Assembly (NCBI GenBank): GCA_024691065.1
Contig: JAILOA010000380.1
Span: forward strand, 1 to 11,541
Reading direction: 5' to 3'
Length of the DNA: 11,541 nt
Origin: Lachnospiraceae bacterium
Lineage (GTDB): Bacteria; Bacillota; Clostridia; Lachnospirales; Lachnospiraceae
The notes under the pieces are model-generated. The model was given only the letters and a program-made list of their open reading frames with translations, ran no database searches and was not told the origin of the DNA. The position numbers and the translations under genes were made by a program. Below, piece after piece: positions 1-5,940 of this stretch. Positions within the stretch are counted from its first letter, which is position 1. Each line of letters opens with the position of its first letter.

Positions 1-1199
1 GGGAATCCGTATGTATCATAAAGCTTAAATGCATTCTCACCGGAAAGTGTCTTCTCACCCTTCTCTGTCATTTCTTTCTTGTAAGAAGCAAGGATATTAA
101 GACCCTGATCGATTGTCTTATTGAAGTTCTCTTCTTCCTTACCGATGGTTGAGAAAATGTGCTCCTTCTTCTCTTCAAGCTCAGGATAAGCATCCTTTGA
201 ATTCTCAATTACGGTCTTTGATACCTCATTGAGGAATTCGCCCTTGATACCAAGGAGTCTGCCGTGACGTGCAGCACGGCGGAGAAGACGTCTCATTACA
301 TAACCCCTGCCTTCGTTAGAAGGGAGGATTCCGTCCGATGCCATAAATGTAACCGAACGGATGTGATCAGTAATAACTCTTATTGAAACATCATCCTTAT
401 ACTCTTTTTCATATTCTTTGCCGGAAAGCTCACAAACCTTATCTCTGATTGCCTTAATGGTATCAACATCAAAGATTGAATCAACGTCCTGAACTACTAC
501 TGCAAGTCTCTCAAGACCCATTCCGGTATCTATATTCTTATTCTCAAGGGTTGTATAATTACCCTTTCCGTCATTTTCAAACTGTGTAAATACATTATTC
601 CAAACTTCCATATATCTGTCGCAATCACAGCCCACCTTACAATCAGGCTTGCCACAGCCATATTTCTCGCCTCTGTCATAATAAATCTCGGAACACGGAC
701 CACAAGGACCTGCACCATGCTCCCAGAAGTTATCCTCTTTTCCGAATTTAAAGATTCTCTCAGGCTTAATACCAATCTCATCCTGCCAAATCTTAAATGC
801 TTCATCATCCTCAAGATAAACCGACGGATAAAGCCTCTCAGGATCAAGTCCAACGACCTCTGTTAAGAATTCCCAGGACCAGCTGATTGCTTCATGTTTA
901 AAATAATCACCAAATGAAAAGTTTCCAAGCATCTCGAAAAATGTACCGTGGCGTGCCGTCTTACCGACATTATCTATATCACCGGTTCTTATACATTTCT
1001 GACAGGTTGTAACCCTCTTTCTTGGTGGAACCTCCTGTCCGGTAAAGTAAGGCTTAAGAGGCGCCATACCGGCATTAATAAGAAGAAGGCTCTTGTCATT
1101 CTGCGGTACAAGTGAGAAGCTCTTCATTCTCAGATGTTCCTTGCCTTCAAAAAATTTCAAATAATCTTCACGTAACTGATTTAAACTTTTCTTTTCCAT
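1..1199 (-). CDS. alaS: Alanyl-tRNA synthetase, N-terminal 399 residues (3' end beyond left edge)
   Basis: Charges tRNA-Ala with alanine in the cytoplasm; a class II synthetase. The frame is open from the ATG at 1197-1199 to the left edge, giving 399 residues of a family that is usually about 870-880 long. Visible landmarks are the class II motif 2 stretch around residues 63-100 (TTCQKCIRTGDIDNVGKTAR, then HGTFFEMLGNFSFGDYF), GAGPCGPCSEIYYDRG near 162-177, a Cys-rich segment at 182-193 (C182, C187, C191, C193), motif 3 NIDTGMGLERLA at 222-233, and the tRNA-recognition helical region with RVITDHIRSVTFMASDGILP and GYVMRRLLRRAARHGR at 274-314. The editing and C-Ala domains lie outside the window. 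The start is supported by AGAGGA at 1207-1213, seven bases upstream. It has its own promoter and a repeat-bearing leader of about 250 bases. No T-box, often found upstream of Firmicute synthetase genes, is visible. Confidence 0.98.
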   Translation of the reverse strand, partial: MEKKSLNQLREDYLKFFEGKEHLRMKSFSLVPQNDKSLLLINAGMAPLKPYFTGQEVPPRKRVTTCQKCIRTGDIDNVGKTARHGTFFEMLGNFSFGDYFKHEAISWSWEFLTEVVGLDPERLYPSVYLEDDEAFKIWQDEIGIKPERIFKFGKEDNFWEHGAGPCGPCSEIYYDRGEKYGCGKPDCKVGCDCDRYMEVWNNVFTQFENDGKGNYTTLENKNIDTGMGLERLAVVVQDVDSIFDVDTIKAIRDKVCELSGKEYEKEYKDDVSIRVITDHIRSVTFMASDGILPSNEGRGYVMRRLLRRAARHGRLLGIKGEFLNEVSKTVIENSKDAYPELEEKKEHIFSTIGKEEENFNKTIDQGLNILASYKKEMTEKGEKTLSGENAFKLYDTYGF

Positions 1200-1270
1200 G
1201 ATAAAATCCTCTTTTTATAGATTTGCATTTTTATATTAAAGCTATTTAAAAACATTACCTTAGCCCGGTC

Positions 1271-1390
1271 AAATGTCTTTTTAAACATATGCCCAATTCA
1301 GACTTTATTTTTTTAAACATACGCCCAATTCCGGCTTATGTTGTTTTAAACATATGCCCAATTCCGGCTTATGTCTTTTTAAACAAATTG
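1271..1390 (-). repeat. Tandem 32-33 base repeat in the alaS leader (about 3.5 copies)
   Basis: The plus-strand core TTTAAACATATGCCCAATTC recurs with AAACAT at 1283, 1315, 1348 and, degenerate, at 1381, so the spacings are 32, 33 and 33. A trailing fragment at 1271-1282 suggests a further partial copy. Copies 2 and 3 each fold into a hairpin. In copy 3 arms ACATATGCC (1350-1358) and GGCTTATGT (1366-1374) flank loop CAATTCC. In copy 2 the arms are 1316-1325 and 1333-1342 with the same loop. Each stem has one internal mismatch, and that position is one of the few that differs between copies. Copy 1 has lost the second arm. The array lies wholly within the predicted leader RNA of alaS. Function unknown. 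Confidence 0.85.
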
Positions 1391-1454
1391 CTTTAATCCG
1401 GACAAAGCATTAAAATATAGTGCCCCGGTCCGGCCAAAATGCCCAAACACATCA

Positions 1455-1483
1455 ATTATAATGCAGAATATAAGTTATTTCAA
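1455..1483 (-). promoter_or_regulatory. Near-consensus sigma-A promoter for alaS
   Basis: Read on the minus strand, TTGAAA (1483-1478, 5/6 match to the -35) is followed after exactly 17 bases by TATAAT (1460-1455, 6/6 match to the -10). Transcription would begin near 1448, leaving an alaS leader of about 250 bases. It lies directly downstream of the cellulase terminator, which fits alaS being an independent unit. The call rests on sequence match only. Confidence 0.75.
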
Positions 1484-1497
1484 CTAAAAAATATAAT

Positions 1498-1526
1498 AAA
1501 AAAATTTTGGTTACCAAAGTAACCAA
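1498..1526 (-). terminator. Rho-independent terminator of the cellulase gene
   Basis: Minus-strand TTGGTTAC (1526-1519) pairs perfectly over 8 bp with GTAACCAA (1514-1507) around a four-base loop (1518-1515). Two A residues and then seven T residues (1504-1498) follow. It sits about 75 bases past the cellulase stop codon and just before the alaS promoter. The stem is short and only moderately GC-rich. Confidence 0.7.
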
Positions 1527-1602
1527 TACCGGAACATTACCGGCATCAACTGCCTTGATAACCAAATTTTATTTGTGGGAGTAAAAGTTGTTAGCAAATT
1601 AA

Positions 1603-3711
1603 TTAATAATCAACACTTACACCATATACATAGATTCCGCAGGACTTAGAATAAAGATAATATGTACCTGCCTCTGAAATGCTATAGGTAACTGTTGTGT
1701 CACTTCCGTTCAATGTCTTGTCAGCAATTACCGTTCCACCCACTGAACCTTTTGAAAGTCTAAGTGTTCTGGTAGCTGATGAAGAAGTTGAAAGACCGGA
1801 AACTGTCACGCTACATGCTCCTGTTGTAGTAAATTTAATGTAGCGTCCTGATGAATTTCCACCACCGTTCATCTTAAGTCTCTTTGAGTAATATGTTCCA
1901 TTTACGGTTGAACTTGCAGCCTCTACTGATACATATTTTGAAGATGAAGCTCCGATAGTGAAATCACCTGATGTAATATCTGATGTATAAGCTCCTCTGG
2001 TTAAATCATTAGCTGATAATGAAATGTCCTCGCCTGCAGTTGCAGTTGATGAACTTGAGCTGCTTGATGAGCTTGAGCTGCTTGATGAACTTGAGCTTGA
2101 ACTACTTGTCAATGTAATGCTTAAAATCTTGCCATCATTATATGCACTAAGTGCAAGATAAGAAACTGTTGATGAACTTGAGATTGAAAGACTGCTCTTT
2201 AAATCAGCAACTGTCGTTGTAACTGTAACAGTATCTGTAGCAGTACTTCCTGCTGCATAGGATGTTCCGTTTACCCAATTACCGTCAACACTTGCACCCC
2301 ATCCAAGTATACCCCAGTAAGCGTGACTTGAATCTGTACAAGTATATTTGATAGTTACTGTATCGGAATCAGATGCATTTGTTAACCATGAAGCATCTGA
2401 AGTGGTATAGCTTGTATTAGCAGAACTGCTTGTAAATATTGTTGTTGTAGTTCCTGAAGAACTTGAGCTGCTTGATGATGAACTGCTTGATGATGAACTG
2501 CTTGAACTTGATGCAGGATAAACAGCTGTGATTGCATCTATAATTGTCTGCTGTGTAACTGCATAAGTATTACGGTTAAATAAAGCAAAACCATATGTGC
2601 CGGTATCACCATTATCCCACCAAACAGGTACACATCCGTAGGTCTTTGCATATGAACAAACCTTTGATGCAAAGTCTGCACGACGTGCTGTATTAGTTGA
2701 ATCATAGGCTGCCTTATCAATTGCGCCGTATTCACCGATTACAACAGGATAACCCTGACTTGTAAATTTAGAATAAAGATTATAGAACTGTGAATTTAAA
2801 TATGATTCATCACCATAGCTTGCTACCTTGGAACTGTCAGATGCATTACTTCCCCACTGGGTAACCGAGCTGCTTTCGGAACCGCAGAAATCCCATGGAT
2901 CATAATAATGAACTGATATCATAATTCTCTTTCCACTAACACTGCTAGAAAGATAATTATCAGTAGGAAGTGAGAAACCATAGTCTCCTACTGTGTATTC
3001 AATATTTGTATTCCAGCCAGGAATCATGAGCCAACGCTTGTCGTTGTTTCCGCCGGTCTGTCTTACAGTATCAACAAATATCTGATTGTAAGCATTAATA
3101 TTGGAATAATAAGTAGTATTCGGAGTTCCGTATGTGCCATCAAACTCCTCATTCATAGATTCGAAAATAAGATGTTCGTCATAACTTTTGAATTTAGTTG
3201 CTATCTGCTTCCAGCAAGCCTTATATTTAGCCTTTATGGTTGTCTGATCCGAACCATTGCAAAGAAGCCATCCACCTGAAACTGAATTGTAACCATCGCC
3301 GTGCATATTGATAATAACATATAAATCATTATCAATACACATATCAACAACCTCTTGAACTCTGTTTAACCATGATGAATTGATTGTATAGCTGGAATCG
3401 CTTCCAATATAGCTTAGATATGAAACCGGTACCCTGATAGTATTGAAACCTGCAGCCTTTACTGCTTTAATCATAGAATTTGTAATTGTTGGATTACCCC
3501 ATGCAGTTTCCGATGGAGTTCCGTTTGATGAAGCCTCAAGCTGATTACCTAAATTCCAGCCGGCTCCCATTGCGCTAACCATTTCGCTCTGACTTAAATC
3601 ATTAAAAGATGCTGCTTTAGCGGTCTTAGAATTGCCGCCACCGATTCCTGTAACCCCAGATACAGTTAATGCTACGGCAAGAACTGCCGCAAGAATTTTT
3701 TTGATACGCAT
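1603..3711 (-). CDS. Secreted GH5 endoglucanase with two polyserine linkers and two C-terminal modules
   Basis: A 702-residue exported beta-glucanase (cellulase), probably acting on cellulose, mixed-linkage glucan or xyloglucan outside the cell. Residues 1-33 are a signal peptide: MRIKK, a hydrophobic core, and AKA before the likely cut. Residues about 36-398 are a GH5 catalytic domain with GWNLGNQLEA (51-60), R93 in TIRVPVS, H137 in NMHGDG, the acid/base E188 in FESMNE, H268-Y269 in SVHYY, the nucleophile E327 in VVIGEYGA, and W364-W365. The pattern most resembles subfamily GH5_4. Then come a 19-Ser linker (401-419), a Trp-containing beta-rich module (about 420-535), a 20-Ser linker (536-555) and a beta-rich C-terminal module (about 560-702) ending in GTYYLYS and YGVSVDY, like domains I recall on gut-bacterial pectate lyases. 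Both modules are presumed carbohydrate-binding, but I cannot assign a family. No dockerin, LPXTG motif or S-layer domain is present. AGGAGG (3717-3722) sits five bases before the ATG. Confidence 0.93.
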   Translation of the reverse strand: MRIKKILAAVLAVALTVSGVTGIGGGNSKTAKAASFNDLSQSEMVSAMGAGWNLGNQLEASSNGTPSETAWGNPTITNSMIKAVKAAGFNTIRVPVSYLSYIGSDSSYTINSSWLNRVQEVVDMCIDNDLYVIINMHGDGYNSVSGGWLLCNGSDQTTIKAKYKACWKQIATKFKSYDEHLIFESMNEEFDGTYGTPNTTYYSNINAYNQIFVDTVRQTGGNNDKRWLMIPGWNTNIEYTVGDYGFSLPTDNYLSSSVSGKRIMISVHYYDPWDFCGSESSSVTQWGSNASDSSKVASYGDESYLNSQFYNLYSKFTSQGYPVVIGEYGAIDKAAYDSTNTARRADFASKVCSYAKTYGCVPVWWDNGDTGTYGFALFNRNTYAVTQQTIIDAITAVYPASSSSSSSSSSSSSSSSSSSGTTTTIFTSSSANTSYTTSDASWLTNASDSDTVTIKYTCTDSSHAYWGILGWGASVDGNWVNGTSYAAGSTATDTVTVTTTVADLKSSLSISSSSTVSYLALSAYNDGKILSITLTSSSSSSSSSSSSSSSSSSSSTATAGEDISLSANDLTRGAYTSDITSGDFTIGASSSKYVSVEAASSTVNGTYYSKRLKMNGGGNSSGRYIKFTTTGACSVTVSGLSTSSSATRTLRLSKGSVGGTVIADKTLNGSDTTVTYSISEAGTYYLYSKSCGIYVYGVSVDY
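2047..2106 (-). repeat. Polyserine linker 2 coding repeat (20 Ser)
   Basis: Twenty serine codons with the same TCA/AGC/AGT mix as linker 1 join the middle module to the C-terminal module. The similar codon pattern suggests one linker was copied from the other or that both expanded from the same short unit. Confidence 0.95.
2455..2511 (-). repeat. Polyserine linker 1 coding repeat (19 Ser)
   Basis: Nineteen consecutive serine codons, mostly TCA, AGC and AGT, in a loosely repeated pattern join the catalytic domain to the first C-terminal module. Mixed codons mean this is not a simple triplet run, so replication slippage should be limited. Confidence 0.95.
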
Positions 3712-3768
3712 AATATCCTCCTAAGTTTTTGCGTTTAATACAGAGGAAGTCATACGATTGCTTTAAAA

Positions 3769-3796
3769 TTTATATTTGAGATTAGATTATTGTGAA
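3769..3796 (-). promoter_or_regulatory. Candidate promoter of the cellulase gene
   Basis: Minus-strand TTCACA (3796-3791, 5/6) and TATAAA (3774-3769, 5/6) are separated by 16 bases. The predicted start near 3762 gives a 5' leader of about 50 bases ending in a strong AGGAGG. The 9-mer TTGTTCACA that includes this -35 occurs again at 4006-3998 on the same strand, so a second upstream start is possible but weaker. Sequence match only. Confidence 0.5.
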
Positions 3797-4092
3797 CAAC
3801 TCTTCATAAGCTTTTAAAACATTTAAATATTAATAAACCCATATCAAAATGTATCGAACTGCTTTTATTAAACCAACAAAACAAATTCATAATGGCAAAA
3901 AAAATTTGTCTATAGTTATAGCTATTTTATTACACAGTTATAGCAATATGAATTACGCACAAATTGTTCATAAAAAATCTATATATTTAACACCCCATGT
4001 GAACAAATACCAAAGTAAGAATTACTTAAAATATCTCAAATATAAATTTTTTTAAAGCAAAGGCTTCATCCGTACTGTGAAAAATGAAATGA
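3797..4092. other. Non-coding AT-rich stretch upstream of the cellulase promoter
   Basis: No credible gene. It contains a direct repeat, AGTTATAGC followed by T or A and then AT, at 3914-3925 and 3936-3947. The copies start 22 bases apart, about two helical turns. TGAACAA-type heptamers lie at 3964-3970 (inverted) and 4000-4006. These could be regulator sites for the cellulase, but nothing in the sequence names the regulator. The 68-codon plus-strand reading frame here has no ribosome binding site and an AT-driven composition. Confidence 0.4.
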
Positions 4093-4240
4093 ATAGACAT
4101 TACCCCTAATGTCTATAGATTGATAAGCATTACCCCTAATGCTTTTTGAATCAGGCATTACCCCTAATACCTTAAAAATGACCTGGTATACCCTATTTAA
4201 CCAAGTAGAATTTAAGAGACATTACCCCTAATAATGTCCT
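4093..4240 (-). repeat. Array of five small stem-loops, three with CCCC/GGGG tetraloops
   Basis: Plus-strand core CATTACCCCTAATG, centres about 28-35 bases apart. Hairpin 1: 10-bp stem, arms 4093-4102 and 4107-4116, loop CCCC. Hairpin 2: 8-bp stem, arms 4125-4132 (AAGCATTA) and 4137-4144 (TAATGCTT), loop CCCC. Hairpin 3: arms 4153-4160 (AGGCATTA) and 4165-4172 (TAATACCT), loop CCCC. Hairpin 4, diverged: arms 4182-4187 and 4200-4205, 12-base loop. Hairpin 5: 7-bp stem, arms 4218-4224 and 4232-4238, loop CCCCTAA. Outer stem bases differ between members but remain paired. The imperfect pairs in hairpins 3 and 4 are C-A mismatches if the plus strand is transcribed, but G-U wobbles in a minus-strand RNA, the strand of all neighbouring genes. 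The array lies about 380-530 bases upstream of the cellulase start. Function unknown. Confidence 0.9.
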
Positions 4241-4919
4241 ATGAAATAGAACTTTGTATGCTGTAAAAATTCATCAATATTGTAACTTCAGCAAGCATTT
4301 GACTTCTTTCGGAAGTAAAGAGTGCCCACATTCATTACAAATATAGATAAGCTTTTACAAGCTATCTGATTTAATAATTGTAAAATGATTTTTTACAGAA
4401 TCTTTTGCAAAGAAGAATTAAAATAACCAAGGGTACCTTATCCGGTACAAACATAGGAAAATTTAAAAACCTCATAAATAAAACAAAATTGAAGGCGATT
4501 TATAAATCACAATATTAATAGAGTTTTATAAAGCTAATCTCCCGTACGTTTCACAACAACAAAAATACAATGACCTTTTTCACGTTCCTAAAAAGGATAA
4601 ATATTTAAGTTTTTATAAAACAATCATTAATTACAATTCTAAATCCAATAAAGAAACAAAGTGTCCATAAAACACAAAAAAACAAATCATTATGAGAATT
4701 AATTTTCTCACAACAACCTGTTTTTAATTGCCTTACCGAACTGTTGTGAATTATAGCATTCTTTGTGCATTTTGTATATATTTTAAATCTAATTTTTTTA
4801 TTTTCGGCACTTTTCACAAAAAAATGATTTTCGAAAACTTTTTCGAAACTAAATTTTCGTCAAATTGCACAAAAAATTATCATTTGCGTGCCACTTTTTT
4901 GACACTAAGTAAATTATAA
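4241..4919. other. Non-coding AT-rich gap between the hairpin array and the XRE gene
   Basis: No supported gene. Inverted repeats seen: arms 4345-4354 and 4359-4367 (9 bp with one bulged A, loop TTAC); 4379-4385 with 4391-4397 (7 bp, AT only); 4574-4580 with 4590-4596 (7 bp CCTTTTT/AAAAAGG); and TCACAACA at 4708-4715 with TGTTGTGA at 4742-4749. TCACAACAAC also occurs directly repeated at 4551-4560. A minus-strand hairpin, 4905-4900 with 4893-4888 (one G-U pair), lies just past the XRE stop, with a T-run about a dozen bases on; it is a weak terminator candidate. Short reading frames on both strands lack ribosome binding sites. Confidence 0.5.
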
Positions 4920-5783
4920 TCATTTGATTTTAAAATCATTTTTAATATTATCCAAAAAATATCTTGATATATATTCTTCCCTGAGTATTCGATATTTATT
5001 CTGATCCACTGATATAATTGATAAATTTCCTCTATAAGACCCAAGAGATATCCTGCTTTGAACAACATCAATAAGCTTATCATTGTTGGTTACAATAGAA
5101 ACCTTCCTTGATGCTTCTTCTTCTATACATGCCAATTGTCCTATTAAATAAATAAATCTTTTTGTTTCTTCCTCCGAAAATACATCTTCATCTTCAGAAA
5201 TGTAATAAAATATAAAGCCCCACTCCTGAATACCTTTGATATTAATTAAAAATACAGAGTCAATTACATTTTCATTTAAAAAGCTAAGACAGCCTATTCC
5301 TGCTGTATATGTTATTTGATTATCTTGAAGCCCCTCATTTATAAGTCCTAAAGAAATAGTTTTAAATCTGTTTTGTCTGATTTTTAATTCAACTTTTTTC
5401 TCATCTAAAATGTCAGAATCATTAGAAACTCCTTTAAAATTTATTGATTTATCATTACCGGTAACATTACTTTTTCCGGAATAAACTGTATTTGATTCAT
5501 TGACCTTTCCGTTATCTGTCTTACATTCTTCCTTATAATCATTTTCGTGATAAGCTGCAGCTCTTTTTAAGGAATATAAACTAACTTTTCCCGTGGTATC
5601 ATTTGAAGCATTTACAATCTTTTCAATCGTATCCAATCCGGGTCTGTATTCTCCTCTTGTAATCCTATATATATGAGATTTACTGACACCAACAGCAGTA
5701 GCAAAAGATTTATAACTTCTGTTTCCTTTTGCAAGTAAAACTAAATTAGTTACTTCTTCTTTATCATATTCAATCTTGTCCAT
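4920..5783 (-). CDS. XRE-family helix-turn-helix protein with unrecognised C-terminal domain
   Basis: A 287-residue predicted cytoplasmic DNA-binding protein. Residues about 8-60 form a Cro/C1-type fold: YKSFATAVGVSKSHIYRITR, then GEYRPGLDTIEKIVNAS, with SKSHIYRITRG as the recognition-helix region. Residues about 70-130 are polar and low in complexity, so probably a flexible linker. Residues about 130-287 look like a mixed alpha/beta domain with hydrophobic strands (VFLINIKGIQEWGFIFYYI, KVSIVTNND, NLSIISVD) that I do not recognise; it may bind a ligand or mediate dimerisation. No membrane segment is seen. GGAGA at 5791-5795 lies seven bases before the ATG and supports this start. It follows the second ABC gene by 157 bases on the same strand, with no clear promoter of its own, so it may be co-transcribed and could control the transporter pair. 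That role is inferred from position only. AT-rich even for this window. Confidence 0.85.
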   Translation of the reverse strand: MDKIEYDKEEVTNLVLLAKGNRSYKSFATAVGVSKSHIYRITRGEYRPGLDTIEKIVNASNDTTGKVSLYSLKRAAAYHENDYKEECKTDNGKVNESNTVYSGKSNVTGNDKSINFKGVSNDSDILDEKKVELKIRQNRFKTISLGLINEGLQDNQITYTAGIGCLSFLNENVIDSVFLINIKGIQEWGFIFYYISEDEDVFSEEETKRFIYLIGQLACIEEEASRKVSIVTNNDKLIDVVQSRISLGSYRGNLSIISVDQNKYRILREEYISRYFLDNIKNDFKIK

Positions 5784-5816
5784 AATTATGTCTCCATTTA
5801 TATTTAAGATAAAATC

Positions 5817-5852
5817 AGGTAAAGCGGACCTTTTAAAAAGTCCGCTTTACTT
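5817..5852 (-). terminator. Strong hairpin between the second ABC gene and the XRE gene
   Basis: GTAAAGCGGAC (5819-5829) pairs perfectly over 11 bp with GTCCGCTTTAC (5840-5850), loop 5830-5839. In the minus-strand RNA the tail after the stem is only a loose T-run (CCTGATTTTATC), so termination may be partial. It lies about 90 bases after the ABC stop and 34 before the XRE start, and would suit an attenuator. As DNA the dyad could instead be an operator for the XRE protein. Confidence 0.6.
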
Positions 5853-5900
5853 ATCATTTACGATTACATTAATGCCATAAGCTTTATCGGTATAAATACT

Positions 5901-5928
5901 TTTGTATCATTTAATTTAGCGATACAAA
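5901..5928. repeat. 8-bp inverted repeat just past the second ABC gene
   Basis: TTTGTATC (5901-5908) and GATACAAA (5921-5928) are perfect complements around a 12-base AT-rich loop, 12 bases after the stop codon. There is no T-run next to it on the minus strand, so it is not a classical terminator. It may stabilise the 3' end or act as a protein-binding site. Confidence 0.5.
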
Positions 5929-5940
5929 TCCGTTTATATC

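Noticed and set aside
530..853. 107-codon minus-strand reading frame
   Set aside because: It overlaps alaS in another frame, and alaS is continuous and fully family-like across it.
1024..1032. GGTGGAACC, resembling the T-box core
   Set aside because: It lies inside the alaS coding sequence on the opposite strand. No T-box stem or terminator surrounds it, and the real leader has no such motif.
1603..2046. Dockerin or sorting signal at the cellulase C-terminus
   Set aside because: No duplicated calcium-binding loop, LPXTG-like motif or terminal hydrophobic segment is present; the protein ends in a beta-rich module.
3849..4055. 68-codon plus-strand reading frame
   Set aside because: No ribosome binding site, AT-driven composition, on the opposite strand to all neighbours, and no family features.
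4093..4240. CRISPR array
   Set aside because: The units are palindromic hairpins with only about 8-10 bases between them, the copies vary, and no cas genes are near.
4093..4240. G-quadruplex from four GGGG tracts on the minus strand
   Set aside because: The tracts are about 30-60 bases apart and each sits in a stable hairpin loop, so an intramolecular quadruplex is unlikely.
4605..4919. Short overlapping reading frames on both strands (4605-4817 minus, 4728-4919 plus)
   Set aside because: They overlap each other and lack ribosome binding sites. The minus one starts at GTG in an AT-rich run; neither looks like a protein.
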